From an uncultured Clostridia bacterium (GTDB taxonomy: Bacteria; Bacillota; Clostridia; TANB77; CAG-508), in NCBI GenBank assembly GCA_947624405.1, contig CANQKB010000005.1, forward strand, positions 1 to 27,022: 27,022 nucleotides of DNA, read 5' to 3'. A program made the position numbers and the translations under genes. The notes beneath the pieces are model-generated. The model did no database searches. It saw only the letters and a program-made list of their open reading frames with translations, and had not been told where the DNA came from. Each line of letters begins with the position of its first letter. Position 1 is the stretch's first letter. Shown here one piece after another: positions 16,639 to 24,345 of this stretch.

Positions 16639-17964
16639 TCATGCACTTTGTGATTGCAAAATTAAGTTTTTAACACTATCCACAAGAGTTTTTTGATCAG
16701 GATTATTTTTTAATTCTTTTTCTATTTTATTACATGCATACATTACTGTAGAATGATCTCTTTTTCCAAATGCATATCCTATGTTTTCATATTGCATTTT
16801 TGCCAGATCTCTACAAAGATACATTGCAACTTGTCTTGCATGTGCAACTTCTTTTGAACGAATTGAACTATTTAAATCTTTTAAGTCAATATTATAAAAT
16901 TTAGCTACTTTTTCTTTTATGTAGTCAGCAGAAATTATTTTTTCTTTTTGAGCAGTTACATCAGCAATAGCTTTTTCAGCAAGTTCGAATGTTATTGGGC
17001 TACGTATAAGAGAAGCTTGAGCAACGATTTTTTGTAAAGTGCCATTTAAATCTCTTATATTAGTATCTATTTTTGCAGCAATATTTGATAGTATAATATC
17101 ATCAATTACAATATTTTCTAATTGAACTTTTTGTCTTAATATTGCAAGTCTGGTTTCATAGTCTGCACTTCCAATATCAACTAGCAAGCCATCAACAAAT
17201 CTTGATTTTAAACGATCTGATAATGGATTTATATCTTTTGGAGGTCTATCTGATGTAAGTATTATTTGACTATTATTTTCTCGTAGTGTATTGAATGTAT
17301 GGAAAAATTCTTCTTGTATTCCCTCTTTTCCAGCTAAAAATTGAATATCGTCAATCATTAGTACTCCAATACTTCTATATTTGTTTCTGAATGCTTCGTT
17401 TGAATTATCTTTTATACCATTTATAAATTCGTTTGTAAATGTTTCTGCAGTTACATATAAAACTTTTTTTTGAGGTGATCTTCTAAGAATTTCATTACCT
17501 ATAGCATGAATTAAATGAGTTTTTCCAAGACCTACTCCACCATAAATAAATAATGGATTATATGCTGAACCAGGAGCTTCTGCAACTGCATATGCAGCAG
17601 CTTGTGCAAATTTGTTTCCACCTCCTATTACAAATGTGTTGAAGGTAAATTTTTGATCTAAATTTGATTTTATTTGTTCAGTTGTTGCATGGAATATTTC
17701 TGCTTTTTTTCCTAATTCCTCTGGTGATGTGAAATTAATTTGATATATTTTTTTTGTTACTTCTTTAAAACAATTTACTAGTAGTGTTTCATAAGGTCTT
17801 ATTTGGTCAATCATGAAATTGCTTGGAACTAATATTGTTGCGGTATTTTCGTCCATTGAATATATTTCTATGGATGATAACCATGTATCATAAGCGATAC
17901 CAGTTATAGCAGATTTTGCTTCTCTTTTTATTTCAGTTGTTAGTTCATAATAATTTGTAGCCAT
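16639..17964 (-). CDS. dnaA: Chromosomal replication initiator DnaA
   Basis: DnaA binds oriC boxes as ATP-bound filaments and opens the duplex. From the ATG at 17964 (ATNYYELTTEIK) the protein has 441 residues. That start is preferred over upstream ones because an AAGGGGG ribosome site lies just before it. An N-terminal helicase-interaction domain comes first. The AAA+ domain has Walker A GGVGLGKTHLIHAIG, Walker B LMIDDIQFLAGKE and sensor ILTSDRPPKDI. The C-terminal box-binding helix-turn-helix has VAHARQVAMYLCRDL and the signature GKRDHSTVMYA. DnaA boxes at its own promoter suggest autoregulation. Confidence 0.97.
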   Translation of the reverse strand: MATNYYELTTEIKREAKSAITGIAYDTWLSSIEIYSMDENTATILVPSNFMIDQIRPYETLLVNCFKEVTKKIYQINFTSPEELGKKAEIFHATTEQIKSNLDQKFTFNTFVIGGGNKFAQAAAYAVAEAPGSAYNPLFIYGGVGLGKTHLIHAIGNEILRRSPQKKVLYVTAETFTNEFINGIKDNSNEAFRNKYRSIGVLMIDDIQFLAGKEGIQEEFFHTFNTLRENNSQIILTSDRPPKDINPLSDRLKSRFVDGLLVDIGSADYETRLAILRQKVQLENIVIDDIILSNIAAKIDTNIRDLNGTLQKIVAQASLIRSPITFELAEKAIADVTAQKEKIISADYIKEKVAKFYNIDLKDLNSSIRSKEVAHARQVAMYLCRDLAKMQYENIGYAFGKRDHSTVMYACNKIEKELKNNPDQKTLVDSVKNLILQSQSA

Positions 17965-18011
17965 AAGTGCCCCCTTCATATGTTTTTTTGAATTTTGTAA
18001 ATTCCTAAATA

Positions 18012-18077
18012 ATAATATCAAAAATGAGAAAAAAAAGTCAATAAAAATGTGGAAAAATTTTTGAAATTTGTGGATAA
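18012..18077 (-). promoter_or_regulatory. dnaA promoter with upstream DnaA boxes
   Basis: On the minus strand TTGACT (18041-18036) and TATTAT (18017-18012) have an 18-base spacer, about 48 bases before the dnaA start. Directly upstream are two DnaA boxes, TTTTCCACA at 18048-18056 and a perfect TTATCCACA at 18069-18077. These could serve both autoregulation and the second origin subregion. Confidence 0.65.
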
Positions 18078-18121
18078 TAAAAATAAATTCCTTATATCCG
18101 TAAGAAAAATTAATAAAAAAC

Positions 18122-18151
18122 TTGACAAGTATATATTCAATAATGTATAAT
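18122..18151 (+). promoter_or_regulatory. Promoter of rpmH
   Basis: Perfect TTGACA (18122-18127) and TATAAT (18146-18151) boxes with an 18-base spacer lie 36 bases before the rpmH start. Confidence 0.75.
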
Positions 18152-18187
18152 TTAATAAGTTATTGCGATAAAATTGGGAGGTGCAAA

Positions 18188-18322
18188 ATGAAAAGAACAT
18201 ATCAACCTAAAAAGATTCAAAGACAAAAAGAACATGGTTTTTTAAAAAGAATGAAAACTAAATCAGGAAGAAAAGTATTAAAACAAAGAAGATCAAAGGG
18301 TAGAAAAAAATTAAGTGCTTAA
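18188..18322 (+). CDS. rpmH: Ribosomal protein bL34
   Basis: This 44-residue, strongly basic protein of the large ribosomal subunit is a full-length match to bL34: MKRTYQPKKIQRQKEHGFLKRM, then TKSGRKVLKQRRSKGRKKLSA (split here). A GGGAGG ribosome site precedes the ATG. It begins the rightward leading-strand run from the origin. It has a strong promoter and is followed by a hairpin terminator that may limit read-through into rnpA, as is common for this pair. Confidence 0.97.
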   Translation: MKRTYQPKKIQRQKEHGFLKRMKTKSGRKVLKQRRSKGRKKLSA

Positions 18323-18336
18323 GGTGTTTAAAATAT

Positions 18337-18370
18337 GGATCTAAAAGTGTTTTGATTTTAGATCCTTTTT
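18337..18370 (+). terminator. Terminator or attenuator between rpmH and rnpA
   Basis: The stem GGATCTAAAA / TTTTAGATCC (18337-18346 and 18356-18365) is followed by TTTTT. It would lower expression of rnpA relative to rpmH. Confidence 0.8.
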
Positions 18371-18402
18371 GAAATACTCAAATGATATTAAGATGTGAGA
18401 AT

Positions 18403-18751
18403 ATGAAACAATCAGAAATGTTGAAAAAAAATTATGAATTTAAGTTTGTTTTGACAAAAGGAAAATATTATTCTGGCAAGGTGATAGAGGCTTTTGCAGT
18501 AAAAAATAATTTAAAAATTAACAAACTTCGGAATAGCAGTTAGAAAAAAAGTTGGAAAAGCAGTTAAAAGGAATAGAGTAAAAAGAATTATTAAAGAAGC
18601 ATATAGATTGAATGAAGAAAAACTGGGTATTGGTAGAAGTATTGTTTTTTTAGTGAAAAAAAATGTAGATTGTAAATCTATATTTTTTAAAGATGTAGAA
18701 GAGGATATGAAAAAAATTTTAGATAAAGTAGGACAAGAAAATTATAAATGA
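18403..18751 (+). CDS. rnpA: Ribonuclease P protein component (needs a +1 shift at CGG)
   Basis: RnpA is the protein partner of the RNase P RNA, which trims tRNA 5' ends. Codons 1-42 give MKQSEMLKKNYEFKFVLTKG...KINKL; codon 43 is CGG (18529-18531) and a TAG stop follows three codons later. Skipping the C gives LGIAVRKKVGKAVKRNRVKR, which contains the family's RNR motif and conserved LGI strand, and continues 73 residues to the TGA at 18749-18751. The total of 115 residues is normal. The zero-frame product would lack the catalytically important basic helix, so shifted translation would be needed for an essential function. The stop overlaps the yidD start (ATGA). The start codon has a weak ribosome site; an in-frame ATG at 18382 is an alternative. 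Confidence 0.9.
18529..18531 (+). other. In-frame CGG coinciding with a +1 frameshift (rnpA)
   Basis: Context is AAA CTT CGG A. Skipping C18529 reads CTT GGA ATA GCA GTT (LGIAV), the conserved RnpA strand. CTT CGG A resembles the yeast Ty1 +1 shift site (CTT AGG C) in layout. No homopolymer lies at the site. Confidence 0.88.
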
Positions 18752-18957
18752 GAAGAGTTTTGATTTTTTTTATAGATAAATATCAAAAGTATATTTCTAA
18801 ATTTCTTGGAAGAAATTGCAAGTATTATCCAACATGTTCAGAATATACAAAACAAGCTATTGAAAAATACGGAGCAATTAAAGGTTCTTTTTATGGAGTA
18901 AAAAGGATTATAAGGTGTAATCCTTTTTCAAAAGGTGGGTATGATCCACTAAAATAA
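18748..18957 (+). CDS. yidD: Membrane protein insertion efficiency factor YidD
   Basis: This 69-residue small protein is associated with the inner membrane through an amphipathic N-terminus and supports YidC-dependent insertion. The family motif is clear: GRNCKYYPTCSEYTKQAIEKYG, shortened here as CKYYPTCSEY, then RIIRCNPFSKGGYDPL. The conserved cysteines are present. Its ATG overlaps the rnpA stop by the ATGA arrangement, so translation is probably coupled. This matters because coupling requires ribosomes to finish rnpA in the shifted frame. Confidence 0.95.
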   Translation: MRRVLIFFIDKYQKYISKFLGRNCKYYPTCSEYTKQAIEKYGAIKGSFYGVKRIIRCNPFSKGGYDPLK

Positions 18958-18980
18958 GAGAATAAAGGAGCATAGAGGTA

Positions 18981-19841
18981 ATGATTGCATTTTTTGCAAA
19001 TTTATTTGGATATTTATTGAATTTTTTATATAATTTGATACAAAATTATGGTATAGCAATGATTTTATTTTCAATAATAATAAAATTAATTTTGTTACCA
19101 AATTCAATAAATCAACAGAAAACAATGAAGAAAACGGCAAAAATTCAAGAAGAAATGAAAATAATTCAAGTTAAGAATAAAAACAATCCAGAAGCTTTAC
19201 AAAGAGAAACAATGGAATTGTATAAAAGGGAGAATATGAGTCCTTTTAGTGGATGTTTTGGTGCAATTATTCAAATAATTTTATTATTTTCAGTTTTATA
19301 TTTGGTTAGATATCCGTTAACTTATATGAAAAAGGTTGATCCAGAAATAATAAATGAATATTCTGAACAGATAAATTCACAAGAAAATGATGCGTATCCT
19401 GAAATTACTATTATAAGAGAGAAAGCAGAAGAAGATGATAGAGTATATATAAATATGGAATTTTTAGGATTAGATTTGAGTAATATTCCTTCTAGAGATT
19501 TCGATGATTGGAGAACATATGTAATTCCAGCTTTGTATGTAATATCGACATTTATATCAATCAAATTGACAAACTCTTTGCAAAATAAAAAGAAAAAATC
19601 AAAGAATGTTAAGGAGAATGATAAAGATAAAGATTTAGTTCCAGTTAAAACAGATGAAAGTATGGAAGAAATTATGGCTCAAGCAAATAAGAATATGACG
19701 TATATGATGCCTTTTTTGGCAATTTCAATATCATTAGTAGCACCACTTGGATTGGCTTTATATTGGCTCACAAATAATGTGCTTATGATAATTGAAAGAT
19801 TAGTTTTAAATAGATTCATAAAAGATGAAGAGGAGGCCTAA
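18981..19841 (+). CDS. yidC: Membrane protein insertase YidC/SpoIIIJ
   Basis: YidC inserts membrane proteins alone or with SecYEG. The 286-residue product has five predicted membrane segments, as in Gram-positive forms. Motifs seen include IIIKLILLPNSINQQKTMKK, with the charged residue in the first insertase helix, PFSGCFGAIIQIILLFSVLY and PLGLALYWLTNNVL. It lacks the lipoprotein cysteine signal of SpoIIIJ: the start is MIAFFANLFGYLLNFLYNLI. A long acidic insert (about residues 113-175) sits between helices. It is 23 bases after yidD and 2 bases before khpB. One CGG straddles codons (ACG GCA) harmlessly. Confidence 0.93.
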   Translation: MIAFFANLFGYLLNFLYNLIQNYGIAMILFSIIIKLILLPNSINQQKTMKKTAKIQEEMKIIQVKNKNNPEALQRETMELYKRENMSPFSGCFGAIIQIILLFSVLYLVRYPLTYMKKVDPEIINEYSEQINSQENDAYPEITIIREKAEEDDRVYINMEFLGLDLSNIPSRDFDDWRTYVIPALYVISTFISIKLTNSLQNKKKKSKNVKENDKDKDLVPVKTDESMEEIMAQANKNMTYMMPFLAISISLVAPLGLALYWLTNNVLMIIERLVLNRFIKDEEEA

Positions 19842-19843
19842 AA

Positions 19844-20545
19844 ATGTCAGAAACAAAAATTTTTGAAGGGAAAACTACTAATGAAGCTATTGAAAAAGGG
19901 CTAAAAGAATTAGGAGTTTCAAAAAATGAGGTAGAAATTAAAGTCTTAAAAAGTGAAGAAAAAAGAAGTTTCTTTGATATATTAGCACCAAGAGTTGTTA
20001 AGGTAGAGTTAACAGTAAAAGAAAAAAAGAATGATGAAGTAAAAGAAAAAAAAGTAAAAGAAAAAGAAGAAATAATAATAGATAATGAAATTTTAGAAAA
20101 TGCAAAATTGCAAATTATGAATTTTTTAGATGAATTTTTAAAAATGACAATACATGAAAATATAGAATATCAATGTAATATTAGAGAAAATGTAATAGAA
20201 GTAATTATAGATGAAAAGTCTGCAGATTTTTTGATAGGGTATAGAGGAGAGACTTTGAATGCTATGCAGACAATACTTACTGCAATTGCAACGAAGGATA
20301 ATAATGAAAAAATTAGAGTTGAACTTGATGTTTTAGGGTATAGAGAAAAGAGAAAAAAGACATTAGAAGAACTTGCAGAAAAAATTGCCAAAAGTGTAAT
20401 AAGAACTAGAAAATCAATTACATTAGAACCGATGACACCATATGAAAGAAAGATTATTCATTCAAAGTTACAAGATAATAAAAAGGTAAAAACAATGAGC
20501 ATAGGAGAGGGAACACACAGAAAGATTGTTGTTTCTCTTAAATAA
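19844..20545 (+). CDS. khpB: RNA-binding protein KhpB (Jag/EloR)
   Basis: Jag/KhpB proteins bind RNA and influence cell elongation and division. The 233 residues contain the Jag_N domain (KIFEGKTTNEAIEKGLKELG), a Lys/Glu-rich linker, a type-II KH domain with the GxxG loop in LIGYRGETLNAMQ, and a C-terminal R3H domain (ERKIIHSKLQD, ending GEGTHRKIVVSLK). A GAGGAGG ribosome site precedes ATG 19844. It follows yidC directly, the usual Firmicute pairing. No CGG occurs in this gene. Confidence 0.93.
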   Translation: MSETKIFEGKTTNEAIEKGLKELGVSKNEVEIKVLKSEEKRSFFDILAPRVVKVELTVKEKKNDEVKEKKVKEKEEIIIDNEILENAKLQIMNFLDEFLKMTIHENIEYQCNIRENVIEVIIDEKSADFLIGYRGETLNAMQTILTAIATKDNNEKIRVELDVLGYREKRKKTLEELAEKIAKSVIRTRKSITLEPMTPYERKIIHSKLQDNKKVKTMSIGEGTHRKIVVSLK

Positions 20546-20572
20546 TATAAATGAATATTTTTGGTAAAATCT

Positions 20573-20612
20573 AAGGTCAAAGTGAGGATTTTTAAATTCT
20601 TATTTTGTCCTT
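20573..20612 (+). terminator. Imperfect hairpin after khpB
   Basis: AAGGTCAAAGTGAGGA (from 20573) can fold onto TCTTATTTTGTCCTT (ending at 20612), with one mismatch and two G-U pairs, followed by TTTAGTTTT. It is likely a weak terminator or processing hairpin before mnmE. Confidence 0.45.
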
Positions 20613-20673
20613 TTAGTTTTATAGTGAAAAAAGTAGAATGAGATAAATAATTAATGTAAAAGAAGGGAATAAA

Positions 20674-22038
20674 ATGAGTACTATTGTAGCAATTTCAACA
20701 GCACTTGGCAATGCTGGAATAGGTATTATTAGAATGAGTGGAGAAAAAAGTTTTGATATTATAAAAAAGATTTTTAAACCTAAAGAAAAAGATAAAGAAT
20801 TTAAAACGGGTACTATTAGATATGGGTATATTTTTGATAATGAGGAGATAGTAGATGAGGTTTTGGTATCATTTTTTAAAGCTCCTAAATCTTTTACAAC
20901 TGAGGATATGTGTGAAATTAATTCACACGGCGGTATAGTTGTAATGAAGAAAATTTTAGAAATTTGTCTGAAAAATGGAGCTGTATTAGCAGAACCAGGT
21001 GAATTTACGAAAAGAGCTTTCTTAAATGGAAGAATAGATTTATCACAAGCAGAAGCTGTAATTGAACTTATTAATGCAAAAACTGAAAAACAAACAAAAG
21101 CTATAATTAAACAATTAAACGGAGAATTATCAGAAAAATTAGAAGAAATAAAAAAAAGTGTAATGAATATTCTAGTAGATATAGAAGCTTCAATCGATTA
21201 TCCAGAGTATGATGTTGAGGAAGTAACTAATAGTAAAACTTTGAAAAATTTAGAAATTATAGAACAAAAGATAAAAGATTTCGAAAAAACTTTTGAAAAT
21301 GGAAAAATTTTAAACGAAGGAATTAGAATAGCAATAGTGGGTAGACCAAATGCAGGAAAATCATCACTTTTAAATGCAATTTTAAAGGAAGATAGAGCTA
21401 TAGTTACTGAAATAGAGGGAACAACTAGAGATACTATTGAGGAATTTGTACAAATAGAAGGAATACCAATTAAGATTATAGATACTGCTGGTATTAGAAA
21501 AACAGATAATGTTATAGAGAAGATTGGAATAAATAAATCAGTAGAGGAAGTTGAAAATGCTGATTTAGTTATTTGCATTATTGATGGAAGTAAAGAGATT
21601 GAACAAGAGGATAAAGAAATATTAAAAATGGTGAAAAATAAAAAAGCAATTATTTTATTAAATAAAATAGATAAACAACTTTGTATAGAAAAAGAGGATT
21701 TAAGAGGTTATATAGAAGATAAAAAAATATTGGAAGTTTCTATTTTAAATAAAATAGGAATAGATGAAATATACAAAGAAATTGCAAATATGTATAGTTT
21801 GGGAAATATTAATACAGATGATAGTTTAATAATTACTAATGAAAGATATAAACAGGCAATAATGAATATGTTAGTACATATAAAAAAAGCTAGAAATGCA
21901 ATAGAAGAAAAAAGACCAATAGATATTATATCTATTGATATAACAGCAATTTTAGAGGAAATCGGCAAGATAACGGGTGACAGTGTATCAGAAGATATTA
22001 TTAATGAAATTTTTAAAAAGTTTTGCCTTGGAAAGTAA
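20674..22038 (+). CDS. mnmE: tRNA modification GTPase MnmE
   Basis: With MnmG, MnmE makes the carboxymethylaminomethyl group on the wobble uridine of certain tRNAs. The 454-residue protein has the tetrahydrofolate-binding N-domain (IGIIRMSGEKSFDI), the central helical domain, and a GTPase domain with G1 GRPNAGKSSL, G2 TTRDTI, G3 DTAGIR and G4 NKID. The C-terminus is FCLGK, with the catalytic cysteine and final GK. An AAGGG site precedes the ATG. Because wobble-uridine modification affects frame maintenance in other bacteria, MnmE/MnmG may bear on the CGG shifts (speculative). Six CGG triplets, all across codon boundaries, are read through normally here. Confidence 0.96.
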   Translation: MSTIVAISTALGNAGIGIIRMSGEKSFDIIKKIFKPKEKDKEFKTGTIRYGYIFDNEEIVDEVLVSFFKAPKSFTTEDMCEINSHGGIVVMKKILEICLKNGAVLAEPGEFTKRAFLNGRIDLSQAEAVIELINAKTEKQTKAIIKQLNGELSEKLEEIKKSVMNILVDIEASIDYPEYDVEEVTNSKTLKNLEIIEQKIKDFEKTFENGKILNEGIRIAIVGRPNAGKSSLLNAILKEDRAIVTEIEGTTRDTIEEFVQIEGIPIKIIDTAGIRKTDNVIEKIGINKSVEEVENADLVICIIDGSKEIEQEDKEILKMVKNKKAIILLNKIDKQLCIEKEDLRGYIEDKKILEVSILNKIGIDEIYKEIANMYSLGNINTDDSLIITNERYKQAIMNMLVHIKKARNAIEEKRPIDIISIDITAILEEIGKITGDSVSEDIINEIFKKFCLGK

Positions 22039-22040
22039 AA

Positions 22041-22056
22041 TGTTTCACGTGAAACA
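22041..22056. promoter_or_regulatory. parS: parS site (perfect)
   Basis: TGTTTCACGTGAAACA is a perfect 16-base match to the parS palindrome bound by ParB. It starts two bases after the mnmE stop codon, about 4 kb from the origin. Confidence 0.95.
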
Positions 22057-22141
22057 TTAAAGGTAAAAAAACAGAAGTGAAAGTGATTAACAAATAAAAG
22101 AGTAAAAAATAAGAAGTTATATTGCGAAAGGAATGAAAAAA

Positions 22142-24028
22142 ATGAAATATTTTGCTGGAGATTATGATGTAGCAGTAATTGGGGCAGGACATGCAGGATG
22201 TGAGGCTGCTTTAGCAACGGCAAGGATGGGTTTTAAAACTTTATTATTTTCAATAAGTTTGGAAGCGATAGCAAACATGCCTTGCAATCCTAATATAGGA
22301 GGAACATCTAAAGGACATTTAGTTAGAGAAATTGATGCATTAGGAGGAGAAATGGGAAAAAATATTGATAAAACTTTTATTCAATCTAGAATGCTAAATA
22401 CATCTAAAGGTCCTGCAGTTCATTCTTTAAGAGCACAAGCAGATAGAAAAATGTATCATATTGAGATGAAGCATACATTAGAAAAACAGGAAAATTTATA
22501 TATTAAACAGGCTGAAATAGTTAATATTGAAGTTGAAGATGGAAAAATAAAAAGCGTTGAAACTAATATAGGAGCAATATACAATGTAAAAACAGTTATT
22601 TTTGCAACAGGAACCTATTTAAAAGGTAAAATATATATTGGTGAAGTTTCGTATGAAAGTGGTCCAGATGGTGTTTTTCCTGCTAATAGATTGTCGGATT
22701 CTTTGAAAAGATTAGGAATAGAGATTGTTAGATTTAAAACAGGAACTCCAGCAAGAGTAAATAAAAAGTCAATTGATTTTTCTAAAATGGAGATACAAAA
22801 TGGAGATAATGAAATAGAAATGTTTTCTTTTGAAAACAAACCTATACAGATAGAACAGGTACCTTGTTATTTGACTTATACTAATGAAAAAACACATGAA
22901 ATAATTAGAAAAAATTTACATCGTTCACCTTTATATGGAGGTGAAATAACTGGTACAGGACCAAGGTATTGCCCTTCAATAGAGGATAAGGTTGTAAGAT
23001 TTAGTGATAAGGAAAGACATCAAATTTTTATTGAACCAATGGGACTTAATACAGAAGAGATGTATGTACAAGGAATGAGTTCATCATTGCCAGAAGATGT
23101 ACAAATTCAAATGTATAGAACAATCCCAGGACTTGAAAATGTGGAATTTACAAGACCGGCATATGCTATCGAATATGATTGCATTGAACCTTCACAGTTG
23201 AAATTATCTTTAGAATTAAAAAATATATCTGGAATGTTTTTTGCAGGACAAATTAATGGAACGTCGGGATATGAAGAGGCAGCTGCACAGGGAATAATAG
23301 CAGGAATTAATGCAGGACTTAAGTTAAAAGGAGAAAAGCCACTTATTCTTGATAGGTCTGAAGCTTATATAGGAGTTTTAATAGATGATATTGTGACAAA
23401 AGGAACTAATGAACCATATAGAATGATGACGTCAAGAGCTGAGTATAGATTGCTTTTAAGACAGGATAACGCAGATTTAAGGTTGACTGAGAAAGGATAT
23501 AAAGTTGGATTAATATCAAAAGAAAGATATGAAAAATTTAAAGAAAAAGAAAAACAAATTGAAGATGAAATTAAAAGAATGAAAAACACTACAATTAAGC
23601 CATCTACAGAATTAAATGAGTTACTTGTTTCACGTGAAACAAATCCAATTGAAACAGGAACTAAGCTCGCAGAACTATTAAAAAGAACGGAAATTACTTA
23701 TGAAGATTTAAGAGAATTTGATGAAACAAGAAAAGAACTTCCTAAAAATGTAATTAAAGAAGTTGAAATACAATTAAAGTATGAAGGATATATAAAAATG
23801 CAAGAGGCACAAGTAGCAAAATTCAAAAAACTAGAAAGCAAAAGCTTAAGTGAAGATATTGATTATAAAACTATACAAGGATTAAGCTTAGAAGCAAGAC
23901 AGAAATTAGAAAAATTCAAACCATCTTCCGTTGGACAGGCATCACGTATTTCAGGAGTATCTCCTGCTGATATATCAGTTTTATTAATATACTTAGAACA
24001 AAATAGAAGAACTACAGGTCATAAATAG
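22142..24028 (+). CDS. mnmG: tRNA uridine-5-carboxymethylaminomethyl modification enzyme MnmG (GidA)
   Basis: This FAD- and NADH-dependent partner of MnmE has about 628 residues. I choose the ATG at 22142 (MKYFAGDYDVAVIGAGHAG) because the AAAGGA site is correctly spaced from it; the upstream ATG at 22133 is too close. Seen motifs: GAGHAGCEAALATARMG (dinucleotide binding), CNPNIGGTSKGHLVREIDALGG, GTGPRYCPSIEDKVVRF, GQINGTSGYEEAAAQG and the C-terminal ISGVSPADISVLLIYLE. A parS site is embedded in frame at 23626-23641, encoding LVSRET. Five CGG triplets straddle codons (for example ACG GCA, TCG GAT) without disruption. Confidence 0.96.
   Translation: MKYFAGDYDVAVIGAGHAGCEAALATARMGFKTLLFSISLEAIANMPCNPNIGGTSKGHLVREIDALGGEMGKNIDKTFIQSRMLNTSKGPAVHSLRAQADRKMYHIEMKHTLEKQENLYIKQAEIVNIEVEDGKIKSVETNIGAIYNVKTVIFATGTYLKGKIYIGEVSYESGPDGVFPANRLSDSLKRLGIEIVRFKTGTPARVNKKSIDFSKMEIQNGDNEIEMFSFENKPIQIEQVPCYLTYTNEKTHEIIRKNLHRSPLYGGEITGTGPRYCPSIEDKVVRFSDKERHQIFIEPMGLNTEEMYVQGMSSSLPEDVQIQMYRTIPGLENVEFTRPAYAIEYDCIEPSQLKLSLELKNISGMFFAGQINGTSGYEEAAAQGIIAGINAGLKLKGEKPLILDRSEAYIGVLIDDIVTKGTNEPYRMMTSRAEYRLLLRQDNADLRLTEKGYKVGLISKERYEKFKEKEKQIEDEIKRMKNTTIKPSTELNELLVSRETNPIETGTKLAELLKRTEITYEDLREFDETRKELPKNVIKEVEIQLKYEGYIKMQEAQVAKFKKLESKSLSEDIDYKTIQGLSLEARQKLEKFKPSSVGQASRISGVSPADISVLLIYLEQNRRTTGHK
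23626..23641. promoter_or_regulatory. parS: parS site inside mnmG (perfect)
   Basis: A second perfect TGTTTCACGTGAAACA lies within the mnmG coding region and is translated as part of LVSRETN. parS inside mnmG/gidA is known from Bacillus subtilis, so the position is conserved. Confidence 0.95.
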
Positions 24029-24253
24029 AAGAATAAGTTAGGATAGAAAAAATAAGTGGAAGATGTTAACTTTTATGTAGAAAAATTAAAGATACTTTAT
24101 GGCTTTATTTCACTCAAAAATAAAAATCTTTTTATATAGAATGGTAATAAAAAAGTAGAGTAAAAATACTATATAATTTTTAAATTTTAAAAGTTATAAT
24201 GCGGAGAGATGTAATTGTAAGAAAAAAATAAAATAAATTTTAAATTAAAATTC

Positions 24254-24282
24254 TTGACATCTGACTTATAATTTTGTATTAT
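24254..24282 (+). promoter_or_regulatory. Promoter of parA-parB
   Basis: TTGACA (24254-24259) and TATTAT (24277-24282) have a 17-base spacer, 64 bases upstream of parA. It lies in the 317-base mnmG-parA gap, in which I see no other gene or strong terminator. Confidence 0.65.
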
Positions 24283-24345
24283 TAATTAGGTAGAAATGCA
24301 TTAATGAAAAAATATAGAGTTATTTTTAGGAAGGGAGGAAGGATA

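Noticed and set aside
2880..18751. Ordinary pseudogene decay as the cause of the frameshifts
   Set aside because: dnaD, dnaC, gyrB and rnpA are core genes, their sequences are otherwise fully conserved, and all seven breaks share one codon and one direction.
2880..18751. CGG reassigned to another amino acid (Gln or Trp, as in some Clostridia and other bacteria)
   Set aside because: A three-base reassignment would keep the zero frame, whereas here the zero frame ends in a stop shortly after each CGG.
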